NCBI GenBank assembly: GCA_028691335.1
Contig: JAQUZK010000103.1
Coordinates: forward strand, 1 to 5,470
From: Candidatus Izemoplasmatales bacterium
GTDB taxonomy: Bacteria; Bacillota_I; Bacilli_A; Izemoplasmatales; Hujiaoplasmataceae
Reading direction: 5' to 3'
DNA length: 5,470 nucleotides
Part shown: piece after piece, positions 1 to 5,470 of the stretch
Numbering within the stretch: the stretch's first letter is position 1
Layout of the letters: the number at the start of each line of letters is the position of its first letter
The notes under the pieces: model-generated
Databases searched by the model: none
What the model was told of the DNA's origin: nothing
What the model saw: only the letters and a program-made list of their open reading frames with translations
Program-made: the position numbers and the translations under genes

Positions 1-63
1 ATAGCTGATATGTTAATCAATATTATGCCTTATATGATTGATGATGATAGTTTGACTGAAACT
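1..63 (+). repeat. tail of an upstream repeat unit of the giant protein
   Basis: The first residues (IADMLINIMPYMIDDDSLTE) match in position and pattern the segment just before the two later unit boundaries: VISTYLGYYADKMGLTETEK at about 1693-1752 and the corresponding stretch ending in LDPTAEAA at about 3433-3456. This places the window edge inside a unit and implies at least part of one more unit upstream. The similarity is at protein level, weak per residue but in register. Confidence 0.5.
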
Positions 64-3000
64 ATGATAGCTAATTTAGTTAATCACTTCTTGCCAATGG
101 TATTTAATGCGGGAGATGACATAGCTAGTTTCTTAAGTGCTATGACAGTTCAAAAAACACAAGCTATTATTGAGTTAGTAACTATTATCGCTATTAGTGA
201 TGATAATGATCAGGCTTTAATTAATTTAGCACAAACACTAGATGTAGTATTCGGAGATGGTTCTTTAGATTTACAAACACTTGCGGGAACAGTTTATGAG
301 CTTTATACCGTAATGACTTATGGAGCGAATGCTCCAATAGATGTAACTACAGAAAATGCAATTAAGGGAAATATAGGCAATATATTATCTTTAGCTGCTG
401 ATATTAATTTGATGAATCCTTCTGCGTTAACTGAAGCTGATTTCTTGATTTTAGATGAGTTTGAGTTAAGATTATTTGCACTTTTAGAAGGATTGATGAC
501 TGAGTTTGATAATATGCCTACAGACTTTACAGTTGTTTATGATACTCAAGATTTCTTGGACTTAATCTATGATATGGGCTTTGATGGAACTATAGAAGAC
601 TTCAAGATTTTATTCCAAGTTTCTGATGAAGAAGATGCTTATTATTTAACAAGAGCTCTTTATAATTACATGAACTCATTTATTAGTATTAGAAACTTTT
701 CTGATATTCAAAACTTCTTTGCTGGTATTGATCAGTTTGGTTTAACTGAATCGCAAGCAATAGATATTGCTATAATTTTACTTAAGGATATCGTTTATGA
801 AGAATTGAATGGTTTATCAGGAGATGAAGAGTATTATCAAGATATGATTGACTATCATACTGTTTATTTAAATGAAGAAATAGCTAATATGGCAATCTAT
901 GAACAAGAGATTCTTGATTTCATAGGTAGTTTAGATGTTTCTAAACAAGCGATTAGTACTGAGTTTTGGCAAAAATGGAAAAATTTCTTCCAACATGAAT
1001 ATGAGTATAATGCTTATATGGATATTTTATATGTTAAAATAGATTACTACTTGCTTGATGATATCGAGAATGTATTAATTAATATGTCTTATCTTGATCC
1101 AAGTGATCCAAACTATGCTCTAGATATGCAAGCCTATGAAGATGAGTATATTTATTGTTTAAATGAAATAGATAGCGCTTATCACGGAGATATTGATCAT
1201 TTAAGATATCTGTTTGAAACAAGAGATTTAGCTTACAAAGAATATATTGAATTTGAAGCAACTTATTATGGTACTGACTATGAATATATTTTCTGGGAAA
1301 TTGATGACATGGGTTATGACAGTTGGATTTATTCAGCCCAAGAATATTACCATAATGCAGCTTGGATTCAATACTATCAATTCTTGTTGAACAACACCAG
1401 CGCTTACGTTAATTATGAGTTAGAAGCATTTATGGACTTGTTAAATAACGATCCTGATTTATTTAAAGGACTTGTTATAATACTTCTTGATGATATGCAA
1501 AATGTCACTGCTACTATGTCAGCTGAGTCATTTATGGAAATTTATGATTTCATCTTCTTCATGCAAGCACCTCATGGAGTTTATCCTGATTTTAATGCTG
1601 AAGATATTCTAGCTTTAACTCAAGATATATCAAGTTTCTTAAAATTAATTGGTAATACGATTGATTTAACTGATGAAGCTAGTATTAACACTGTAATAAG
1701 TACATATCTAGGATATTATGCAGATAAGATGGGATTAACAGAAACGGAAAAAGATGCTTTTATAGCTAAAATTTCAACTGTAATTGTTAAGTATCGTGCG
1801 CACGCTGATGATATTATAGATCAAATGGTTTTATTCTTGGATGCCTTAACATTAGAAGAGATAAATCAAATTATTGATTTCGCTCATGATGTTTATTCAG
1901 GAAGATTAAATGAAATTGAAATGGCAGTTTTAGGTGCAGGGTTATTTGAAGATTTATTCAACGTAACTGGATTAGATTTAACTGTTATAATTAATGCTTA
2001 TGTTGAACTTAGAATGGATGTTGAAAATGACTTTGTTTTTGATTCAACAACTTTACAATCTGAGTTTACAAGTTTCTATGACAGCACTAAAACATTAATA
2101 GGTCAAGTTGCTGCTATTGACTTAAACAATATTACTACAGGAAATATAGCTTCAGTAATTGAACTTGTTGATCGTTTACAACAATTTGGAATGTACTTTG
2201 GTAATCCAACATTAATTTTAGATGGTTACTCATATTCTTATGATAGTAGTGATTTTCATGATTTATTAATTATGATATTTAATGCAACTGAAACTGAAGT
2301 TCCATTTATAATCACTGAAATTACTACAATGTTAGGATTAGATGAAGAACAATCTTATTACAAAGTATTAGGAATTGCGATGGTTTTAAGAGATTTTGAA
2401 AATGTTCAATCACTTTCTGATATCGCAAGAATATATGATGGATTAAGGTCTATGGGATTGACAAATGCTGATATCGCTAAATATGGTATGTCGATTGTTA
2501 TGGGTATGGTTTATCCTAATTTACCGGCGGATTTTGATACTCAACCTTATTATGATGAAAATGTTACTTTAACCAATAATATAGATAATTTAGATTTACA
2601 GTTAGATAATTTAGAATCAGTACTAATGGATGAAGTTGATCTATTAGATCCATCAATTCAGGATGAAGTAATGCAAGTTTGGAATTTGTATATGCCGATT
2701 GTTGATAAGGTTTTTGATAGAGAAATGTATATTAATGCATATAAGTATAATCATTATTATGACGAAAACTTATTCTATCAATTACTAGTTCCAGAGTATT
2801 ATGCAAGTAATTGGGGATATATTCATGAAATATATGACATGTATAGATTATCTGAAGAAGAAGTAATGTTCTATGAAGGATTGTATTATCAATATCATTA
2901 TTACATAGTTATGGATTACGATTATGCTTTAAGCGTATATAATAGTTTTGCAAATGTATATTATGATTTATATGATTCAACAGGAACTCGATTGTTCTCT

Positions 3001-3942
3001 AATTTATTAGAATCAACAATTGATTCATATTTTGACCTAACTATTCAAAAGGCAGGTGTGGTATCTACTTATAATAATAATTTAGATACAATAATGCAAA
3101 TAGAAGAAAATGGTGTCATACTTGAAGTAATCTATAATTACTTATCTGACCCAGCTAATCAAGTTGTCGCAGAACAAGTATTAACTATGCTTTTAGATGA
3201 ATTTGAGGTTATGAAAGATAGCGATAGCTTCTTAGCTATGAGTGATGTTTTGGGAATGATGCAAGAAGGTTATATGATCTATGATTTAATCAATCCAGAA
3301 TTTTTAGCTGATAACGTTGGGAATCTTTCAACATTATTAGGACTTATGGGATCTACTATCGATTTTAATGATCAAATAGTTTTAACTGGTTTCTTTAAAG
3401 AAGTTCTTACTACATATGTTGAAACTAAGGACTTAGATCCTACAGCTGAAGCAGCTATGATAGCTGAATATGATAATATTGTTATAACTTATCTGCCAAT
3501 GTTGCTTAATATTCCTGATAAACTAAGTTCATTCTTAGCTACTATGGATGAAGCTAAGATTAGTAAAGTGTTATCTATTATTAAAATGATAGATTGGACC
3601 AACTATAGTGATAACGGTGATTTGCAAAGAATGGTTTTAGTGGGTACTTTAATTGATACGGTTTTTGCGAACGATACACTTGATTATGATTATTTAGTTA
3701 CTCAAATTTATGGTTTGATTTATGATGTTTCTCTAATTGAACAAATGCCAATACCAATTAGTGTGGACAAACAAGCTGAAATTCAAGCAATTATTACTAG
3801 TTTGGATAATTTGTTAGTTCAAGCTGCTTTAGTGGCTGATATTGGAATTTTCGGTATTGATACTCAAGACATAATTGCAATAAATGATTTTATTGCAGTT
3901 TTAGAATCAATATTCTATGTAGAACAAACTCCCGTATATTAA
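1..3942 (+). CDS. giant acidic tandem-repeat protein of unknown function, 5' end outside the window
   Basis: I do not recognise a family. The frame is open from the first base and ends at TAA (3940-3942), giving 1313 codons. The first ATG (position 10) has no ribosome site before it, and the residues around it align with the interior of later repeat units, so the true start lies upstream. The protein consists of divergent tandem units of about 565 residues, with conserved landmarks recurring in order. It is strongly acidic: Asp/Glu outnumber Lys/Arg several-fold. It is rich in Ile, Leu, Met and Tyr, and I find one Cys (codon at 1156). Short amphipathic helix-like segments such as FLATMDEAKISKVLSIIKMI dominate, suggesting an alpha-solenoid or long helical rod with some coiled-coil stretches. 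No catalytic motif, membrane span, LPxTG or C-terminal anchor is visible; it ends YVEQTPVY. Size and acidity suggest an exported or surface protein, but the signal peptide, if any, is outside the window. A terminator follows, so it ends its transcript. Confidence 0.85.
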   Translation: MADMLINIMPYMIDDDSLTETMIANLVNHFLPMVFNAGDDIASFLSAMTVQKTQAIIELVTIIAISDDNDQALINLAQTLDVVFGDGSLDLQTLAGTVYELYTVMTYGANAPIDVTTENAIKGNIGNILSLAADINLMNPSALTEADFLILDEFELRLFALLEGLMTEFDNMPTDFTVVYDTQDFLDLIYDMGFDGTIEDFKILFQVSDEEDAYYLTRALYNYMNSFISIRNFSDIQNFFAGIDQFGLTESQAIDIAIILLKDIVYEELNGLSGDEEYYQDMIDYHTVYLNEEIANMAIYEQEILDFIGSLDVSKQAISTEFWQKWKNFFQHEYEYNAYMDILYVKIDYYLLDDIENVLINMSYLDPSDPNYALDMQAYEDEYIYCLNEIDSAYHGDIDHLRYLFETRDLAYKEYIEFEATYYGTDYEYIFWEIDDMGYDSWIYSAQEYYHNAAWIQYYQFLLNNTSAYVNYELEAFMDLLNNDPDLFKGLVIILLDDMQNVTATMSAESFMEIYDFIFFMQAPHGVYPDFNAEDILALTQDISSFLKLIGNTIDLTDEASINTVISTYLGYYADKMGLTETEKDAFIAKISTVIVKYRAHADDIIDQMVLFLDALTLEEINQIIDFAHDVYSGRLNEIEMAVLGAGLFEDLFNVTGLDLTVIINAYVELRMDVENDFVFDSTTLQSEFTSFYDSTKTLIGQVAAIDLNNITTGNIASVIELVDRLQQFGMYFGNPTLILDGYSYSYDSSDFHDLLIMIFNATETEVPFIITEITTMLGLDEEQSYYKVLGIAMVLRDFENVQSLSDIARIYDGLRSMGLTNADIAKYGMSIVMGMVYPNLPADFDTQPYYDENVTLTNNIDNLDLQLDNLESVLMDEVDLLDPSIQDEVMQVWNLYMPIVDKVFDREMYINAYKYNHYYDENLFYQLLVPEYYASNWGYIHEIYDMYRLSEEEVMFYEGLYYQYHYYIVMDYDYALSVYNSFANVYYDLYDSTGTRLFSNLLESTIDSYFDLTIQKAGVVSTYNNNLDTIMQIEENGVILEVIYNYLSDPANQVVAEQVLTMLLDEFEVMKDSDSFLAMSDVLGMMQEGYMIYDLINPEFLADNVGNLSTLLGLMGSTIDFNDQIVLTGFFKEVLTTYVETKDLDPTAEAAMIAEYDNIVITYLPMLLNIPDKLSSFLATMDEAKISKVLSIIKMIDWTNYSDNGDLQRMVLVGTLIDTVFANDTLDYDYLVTQIYGLIYDVSLIEQMPIPISVDKQAEIQAIITSLDNLLVQAALVADIGIFGIDTQDIIAINDFIAVLESIFYVEQTPVY
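64..1758 (+). repeat. protein repeat unit 1 (565 residues)
   Basis: The unit boundary is set arbitrarily at the recurring (M/F)IA motif. Landmarks in order, shared with unit 2: a helix pair with a FLSAM core; VFGDGSLDL (about 247-273); YDTQDFLDLIYDMGF (about 538-582); DEEDAYY (from 628, Asp at 625); NFSDIQNFFAGIDQFGLTES (about 694-753); a heptad-like helix starting YYQDMIDYHTVYLNEEIANM (from 832); a Trp/Tyr-rich middle (about 970-1410); and IGNTIDLTDEA (from 1648). It is a divergent duplication seen in protein alignment, with only short patches of DNA identity. Confidence 0.7.
1759..3456 (+). repeat. protein repeat unit 2 (566 residues)
   Basis: This unit begins at FIAKISTVIVKY and repeats the landmark series of unit 1 at almost identical offsets: LFNVTGLDL (from 1954), YDSSDFHDLLIMIF (from 2239), DEEQSYY (from 2341), SLSDIARIYDGLRSMGL (about 2413-2463), a heptad-like helix LTNNIDNLDLQLDNLESVLM (about 2569-2628), a Tyr-rich middle (about 2740-2980) and MGSTIDFND (from 3346). 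Spacing of the starts of units 1, 2 and 3 is 1695 and 1698 bases. That near-equal length is the strongest argument for true tandem duplication. The middle third is the least conserved in sequence but keeps its composition. Confidence 0.7.
3457..3942 (+). repeat. C-terminal partial repeat unit 3 (161 residues)
   Basis: It starts MIAEYDNIVITYLPMLLNIP, close to the MIANLV...FLPMVFN start of unit 1. It continues with FLATMDEAKISKVLSIIKMI (unit 1 has FLSAMTVQKTQAIIELVTII), VFANDTLDY (from 3661) and a VADIGIFGIDTQDI stretch matching AADINLMNPSALTEADF of unit 1. The reading frame then stops after the next helix. The protein therefore ends about 28% into a unit, and the final copy consists only of the first helical subdomain. 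Confidence 0.65.
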
Positions 3943-3981
3943 TATAGAGAATTAATAAGAATTTATTTGTTTATAAAGAAC

Positions 3982-4024
3982 AAGAGATGTTGGGTGCATT
4001 ACACCATCATCTCTTTCTTTTTTT
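3982..4024 (+). terminator. Rho-independent terminator of the giant gene
   Basis: A hairpin begins 40 bases after the stop codon. The outer stem AGAGATG (3983-3989) pairs with CATCTCT (4008-4014), and a further A-T pair at 3982/4015 is possible. After a small internal mismatch and one bulged G, GGTG (3992-3995) pairs with CACC (4001-4004 region) around a short CATTA-type loop. The descending arm runs directly into TTTCTTTTTTT. Orientation and T-run serve the upstream gene. Confidence 0.85.
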
Positions 4025-4032
4025 AAAAAAAG

Positions 4033-4061
4033 ATGAAATAATTTACTGATTATAGTAAAAT
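4033..4061 (+). promoter_or_regulatory. possible sigma-A promoter for the methyltransferase gene
   Basis: A TAAAAT hexamer (4056-4061) with ATGAAA (4033-4038) 17 bases upstream gives a moderate match to TATAAT/TTGACA. TATAGT at 4051-4056 is an alternative -10 without a good -35. A promoter is expected here because a terminator closes the gene before it. The 5' leader would be very short, with the ribosome site only about 10 bases beyond the -10. The exact hexamers are uncertain in such AT-rich DNA. Confidence 0.4.
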
Positions 4062-4070
4062 GTAGGTAAC

Positions 4071-4076
4071 GGAGAG
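4071..4076 (+). promoter_or_regulatory. ribosome binding site deciding the methyltransferase start
   Basis: GGAGAG lies 8 bases before ATG 4085. The in-frame GTG at 4076 overlaps this site and so cannot be its start. This trims the gene by three codons compared with the longest frame. Confidence 0.75.
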
Positions 4077-4084
4077 TGCAAAAG

Positions 4085-4819
4085 ATGATTATAAAGATTG
4101 AGTCAGATAAAAATGAATTTATTAAGGATGTATCAAAACTTCAACAGAAGAAATATCGAAATTTGACTAATCAATATTTAGTTGAAGGTCCTCATTTAAT
4201 AAAGGAAGCATTACAAGCGAAAGTTTTAAAAAAGCTATTTTTTGTTAATGATATTGATTTTGATTTTGTTGATTCATATCAAGTGTCTGAGAAAGTTATG
4301 AAAAAATTATCTAGTGTCGAATCATTACAAGGAATTATTGGGGTTTGTGAAAAGAAAAGTCAAGTTTTTTTATCTGACAAGATATTATTACTTGATAATG
4401 TTCAAGATCCTGGGAATATAGGCACTTTGATGAGGTCAGCTGTAGCTTTTGGGTTTAACACTATCGTTGCTGATAGTTCTGTTGATTTTTATAATGATAA
4501 GGTGATTAGAAGTTCTCAGGGCGCTGTTATGAAAATTAATCTAATTAATATGAATATATTAGATTTTATCGAAAGAAATCCTGATTATAGGTACTTCGTA
4601 ACTGATTTAAGAAGCAATATATTTTTAGAAGACCACGATTTAAGTTATAATAAAATTGGGATCATTCTTGGTAATGAAGGGCAAGGCGTTAGTGATGATG
4701 TTATTAGAAGTGTTTCTAACAGTCTTAAGATTAGAATTCAAGATATGGAGTCTCTAAACGTTGGTGTTGCAGGAAGTATTATCATGTATGAAGTATATAA
4801 AAGGGGGATAAAATTGTGA
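4085..4819 (+). CDS. TrmH/SpoU-family RNA 2'-O-methyltransferase (YsgA/RlmB-like)
   Basis: The 244-residue product is a SPOUT (trefoil-knot) methyltransferase expected to transfer a methyl group from S-adenosylmethionine to a ribose 2'-OH in rRNA or tRNA, in the cytoplasm. The N-terminal part, about residues 20-90, resembles the L30e-like SpoU substrate-binding domain, with KKYRNLTNQYLVEGPHLIKE. The knot domain carries the three family motifs: motif 1 LLDNVQDPGNIGTLMRSA (about 102-119, with Asn111 and the catalytic-type Arg117), motif 2 GIILGNEGQG (about 192-201, Glu198) and motif 3 SLNVGVAGSIIMYE (about 223-236, Asn225). VIRSSQGAVMK (140-150) fits the conserved stretch between motifs 1 and 2. 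Length is normal for YsgA-type members. The exact substrate (23S rRNA, as for RlmB, or a tRNA) cannot be told from sequence, so no symbol is given. It ends at TGA within the start of the next gene, indicating co-transcription and translational coupling. Confidence 0.9.
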   Translation: MIIKIESDKNEFIKDVSKLQQKKYRNLTNQYLVEGPHLIKEALQAKVLKKLFFVNDIDFDFVDSYQVSEKVMKKLSSVESLQGIIGVCEKKSQVFLSDKILLLDNVQDPGNIGTLMRSAVAFGFNTIVADSSVDFYNDKVIRSSQGAVMKINLINMNILDFIERNPDYRYFVTDLRSNIFLEDHDLSYNKIGIILGNEGQGVSDDVIRSVSNSLKIRIQDMESLNVGVAGSIIMYEVYKRGIKL

Positions 4820-5106
4820 ATTATGTTTATGAGGAAAACAAGATTTATTCGAAGAATGAAGATGGTTTGTTATTGGGAGAAGTCACTTTTCCAGCAAGAG
4901 ATGAGAAAAGAGTCAATATCGATCATGTTTATGTTGATATGAGTTTGAGAGGGCAAGGTATTGCCTCAGATTTAATGCTCATGGCCTATGAGTATATCAA
5001 AGAAAAAGGATTGTTAATTATAGCTAAATGTCCTTATGCGATTAGTTGGTTTAAGAAGCATGAAGAATATCAGGATATTGTGATTAATGTAAAGACAAAA
5101 AGATAG
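4816..5106 (+). CDS. small GNAT-fold protein, YjdJ/NATD1 type
   Basis: The 96-residue protein matches the short GNAT-like family of bacterial YjdJ and eukaryotic NATD1 (usually about 90-100 residues). It has a beta-rich N-terminus with LLLGEVTFPARDEKRVNIDH, then the acetyl-CoA pyrophosphate-loop motif VYVDMSLRGQGIASDLM (38-54, with the R-G-Q-G-I-A signature). The C-terminal family signature is KCPYAISWFKKHEEYQDIV (71-89, cf. C-x-Y...HPEY in relatives). Acetyl-CoA binding is likely; the acceptor is unknown, and the family lacks a secure biological role. The GTG start overlaps the preceding gene by 4 bases (GTGA), with AAGGGGG (4801-4807) 8 bases upstream as ribosome site, so translation is probably coupled to the methyltransferase. 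No terminator follows directly; the next hairpin with a T-run is at 5175. Confidence 0.85.
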   Translation: MNYVYEENKIYSKNEDGLLLGEVTFPARDEKRVNIDHVYVDMSLRGQGIASDLMLMAYEYIKEKGLLIIAKCPYAISWFKKHEEYQDIVINVKTKR

Positions 5107-5124
5107 ATAAATAGGAATTTTTTC

Positions 5125-5153
5125 TTGAAATGTGATTGCTGTTGTGATATAAT
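5125..5153 (+). promoter_or_regulatory. strong sigma-A promoter upstream of rimP
   Basis: TTGAAA (5125-5130) and a perfect TATAAT (5148-5153) are separated by 17 bases, with a TG one base before the -10 (5145-5146), i.e. an extended -10. This is the best promoter in the window. Transcription should begin near 5160, giving a leader of about 58 nt before rimP. The promoter starts 18 bases after the GNAT stop codon. Confidence 0.85.
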
Positions 5154-5174
5154 GTTGTTGCATAAGAATTAACT

Positions 5175-5198
5175 GAGAGGGTCGTGCCCTCTCTTTTT
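5175..5198 (+). terminator. leader hairpin with T-run between promoter and rimP (possible attenuator)
   Basis: GAGAGGG (5175-5181) pairs perfectly with CCCTCTC (5187-5193) around the 5-base loop TCGTG, followed by TTTTT (5194-5198). It has the form of an intrinsic terminator but lies downstream of the rimP promoter and about 20 bases before the rimP start. It would end both read-through from the methyltransferase-GNAT genes and part of the transcripts from the rimP promoter. From memory, comparable G+C-rich hairpins with T-runs precede rimP (ylxS) in other Bacillota. Regulation is inferred. Confidence 0.75.
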
Positions 5199-5201
5199 AA
5201 T

Positions 5202-5207
5202 GAAAGG
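5202..5207 (+). promoter_or_regulatory. ribosome binding site deciding the rimP start
   Basis: GAAAGG sits 10 bases before ATG 5218. In-frame ATGs at 5200 and 5209 lie before or immediately next to it and have no site of their own, so 5218 is preferred. The site can also pair with the T-run of the preceding hairpin (TCTTTT 5192-5197 with GAAAGG, two G-U pairs), which could mask it. Confidence 0.6.
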
Positions 5208-5217
5208 TATGGGATAT

Positions 5218-5470
5218 ATGAACTTAGATAGTTTAAAAGAAAGTCTAAAAGTTTTTTTAGAAAATACTCCTTTCGAGTTTTATGGTTTGGAGTATAATAA
5301 AAAAGGTAAAGATCGGATTCTTACAATTTATATTGATAAATTGTATGGAGTTACTATGGATGATGTTGTAGCAGCCACAAACTTGATTAATCCGTTTATT
5401 GATGATTTAGATCCTATAAAAGAGGAATACCTTTTAGAAATTAGTTCTCCAGGAGCGGAAAAAGAGCTTA
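5218..5470 (+). CDS. rimP: ribosome maturation factor RimP, 3' end outside the window
   Basis: The first 84 residues are visible; complete RimP is about 150. RimP (P15a, formerly YhbC/YlxS) binds free 30S subunits in the cytoplasm and assists their late assembly. Support is the family pattern: an N-terminal helix, then FYGLEYNKKGKDRILTIYID (21-40, the beta-hairpin 'E..G..L.VYID' region), GVTMDDVVAATNLINPFID (44-62, cf. 'v.ldDC..vSr.is..LD') and the hallmark YLLEISSPGAEKEL (71-84, cf. 'Y.LEVSSPGldRpL'). The usual Arg-Pro after SSPG is replaced by Glu-Lys-Glu, a mild divergence. In Bacillota rimP is normally followed by nusA, ylxR, ylxQ and infB; here it probably begins its operon, driven by the strong promoter at 5125-5153 and passing through the leader hairpin. 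Confidence 0.9.
   Translation, partial: MNLDSLKESLKVFLENTPFEFYGLEYNKKGKDRILTIYIDKLYGVTMDDVVAATNLINPFIDDLDPIKEEYLLEISSPGAEKEL

Noticed and set aside
10..12. ATG at position 10 as the true start of the giant protein
   Set aside because: No ribosome site in the bases before it, the frame is open to the window edge, and the surrounding residues match repeat-unit interiors.
1079..1261. 60-codon open frame on the minus strand
   Set aside because: It lies wholly inside the giant gene, has no ribosome site or recognisable motif, and is explained by the skewed codon use of the plus strand.
4076..4078. GTG start for the methyltransferase
   Set aside because: It overlaps the ribosome site GGAGAG; ATG 4085 has correct 8-base spacing.
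4817..4819. TGA read as Trp (Mycoplasma code), fusing the methyltransferase to downstream sequence
   Set aside because: The methyltransferase ends at the usual place for its family, read-through leads into the wrong frame over the well-supported GNAT gene, and Trp is encoded by TGG elsewhere.
5200..5211. In-frame ATGs at 5200 and 5209 as rimP starts
   Set aside because: 5200 precedes the ribosome site and abuts the terminator T-run; 5209 is one base after the site. ATG 5218 has workable spacing and fits the family N-terminus.
1..5470. CRISPR array, tRNA/rRNA gene, transposase or attachment site
   Set aside because: No short regularly spaced direct repeats, cloverleaf-like sequence, transposase motifs or terminal inverted repeats were seen; the only long-range repetition is the protein-level tandem units.

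Overview
The window is AT-rich DNA, roughly 30% G+C by eye, from a low-G+C Gram-positive bacterium. Genes are read with the standard code: TGG is used for Trp, and TGA ends the RNA methyltransferase gene exactly where homologues end. Strong A/T codon bias, AGGAGG-like ribosome sites and a gene that looks like rimP fit Bacillota or the walled/wall-less lineages close to Mollicutes that keep TGA as stop (for example Acholeplasma- or Izemoplasma-like groups). The taxonomic guess is inference. All genes lie on the plus strand.

Positions 1-3942 are one open frame that enters from upstream and ends at TAA. It encodes at least 1313 residues of a very acidic, Tyr-rich, almost Cys-free, all-helical-looking protein that I cannot assign to a known family. 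Its main visible property is architecture. It is built of long divergent tandem units of about 565 residues: one partial unit at the left edge, two full units (64-1758 and 1759-3456) and a final partial unit (3457-3942). The left edge falls inside a unit, so the protein is larger than what is seen. A Rho-independent terminator follows directly and separates it from the genes downstream.

Positions 4085-5106 hold a two-gene unit with a possible promoter just behind the terminator. It contains a SpoU/TrmH-type RNA 2'-O-methyltransferase (YsgA/RlmB-like) and, overlapping its stop by 4 nt, a small YjdJ-type GNAT-fold protein.

Positions 5107-5217 hold a near-consensus promoter with an extended -10, then a G+C-rich hairpin with a T-run placed between promoter and gene. 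From 5218 the 5' half of rimP (30S ribosome maturation factor) runs off the right edge. In Bacillota this gene normally heads the rimP-nusA-infB operon. RNA methylation and 30S assembly give the right part of the window a translation/ribosome-biogenesis theme. The giant protein has no visible functional link to it.
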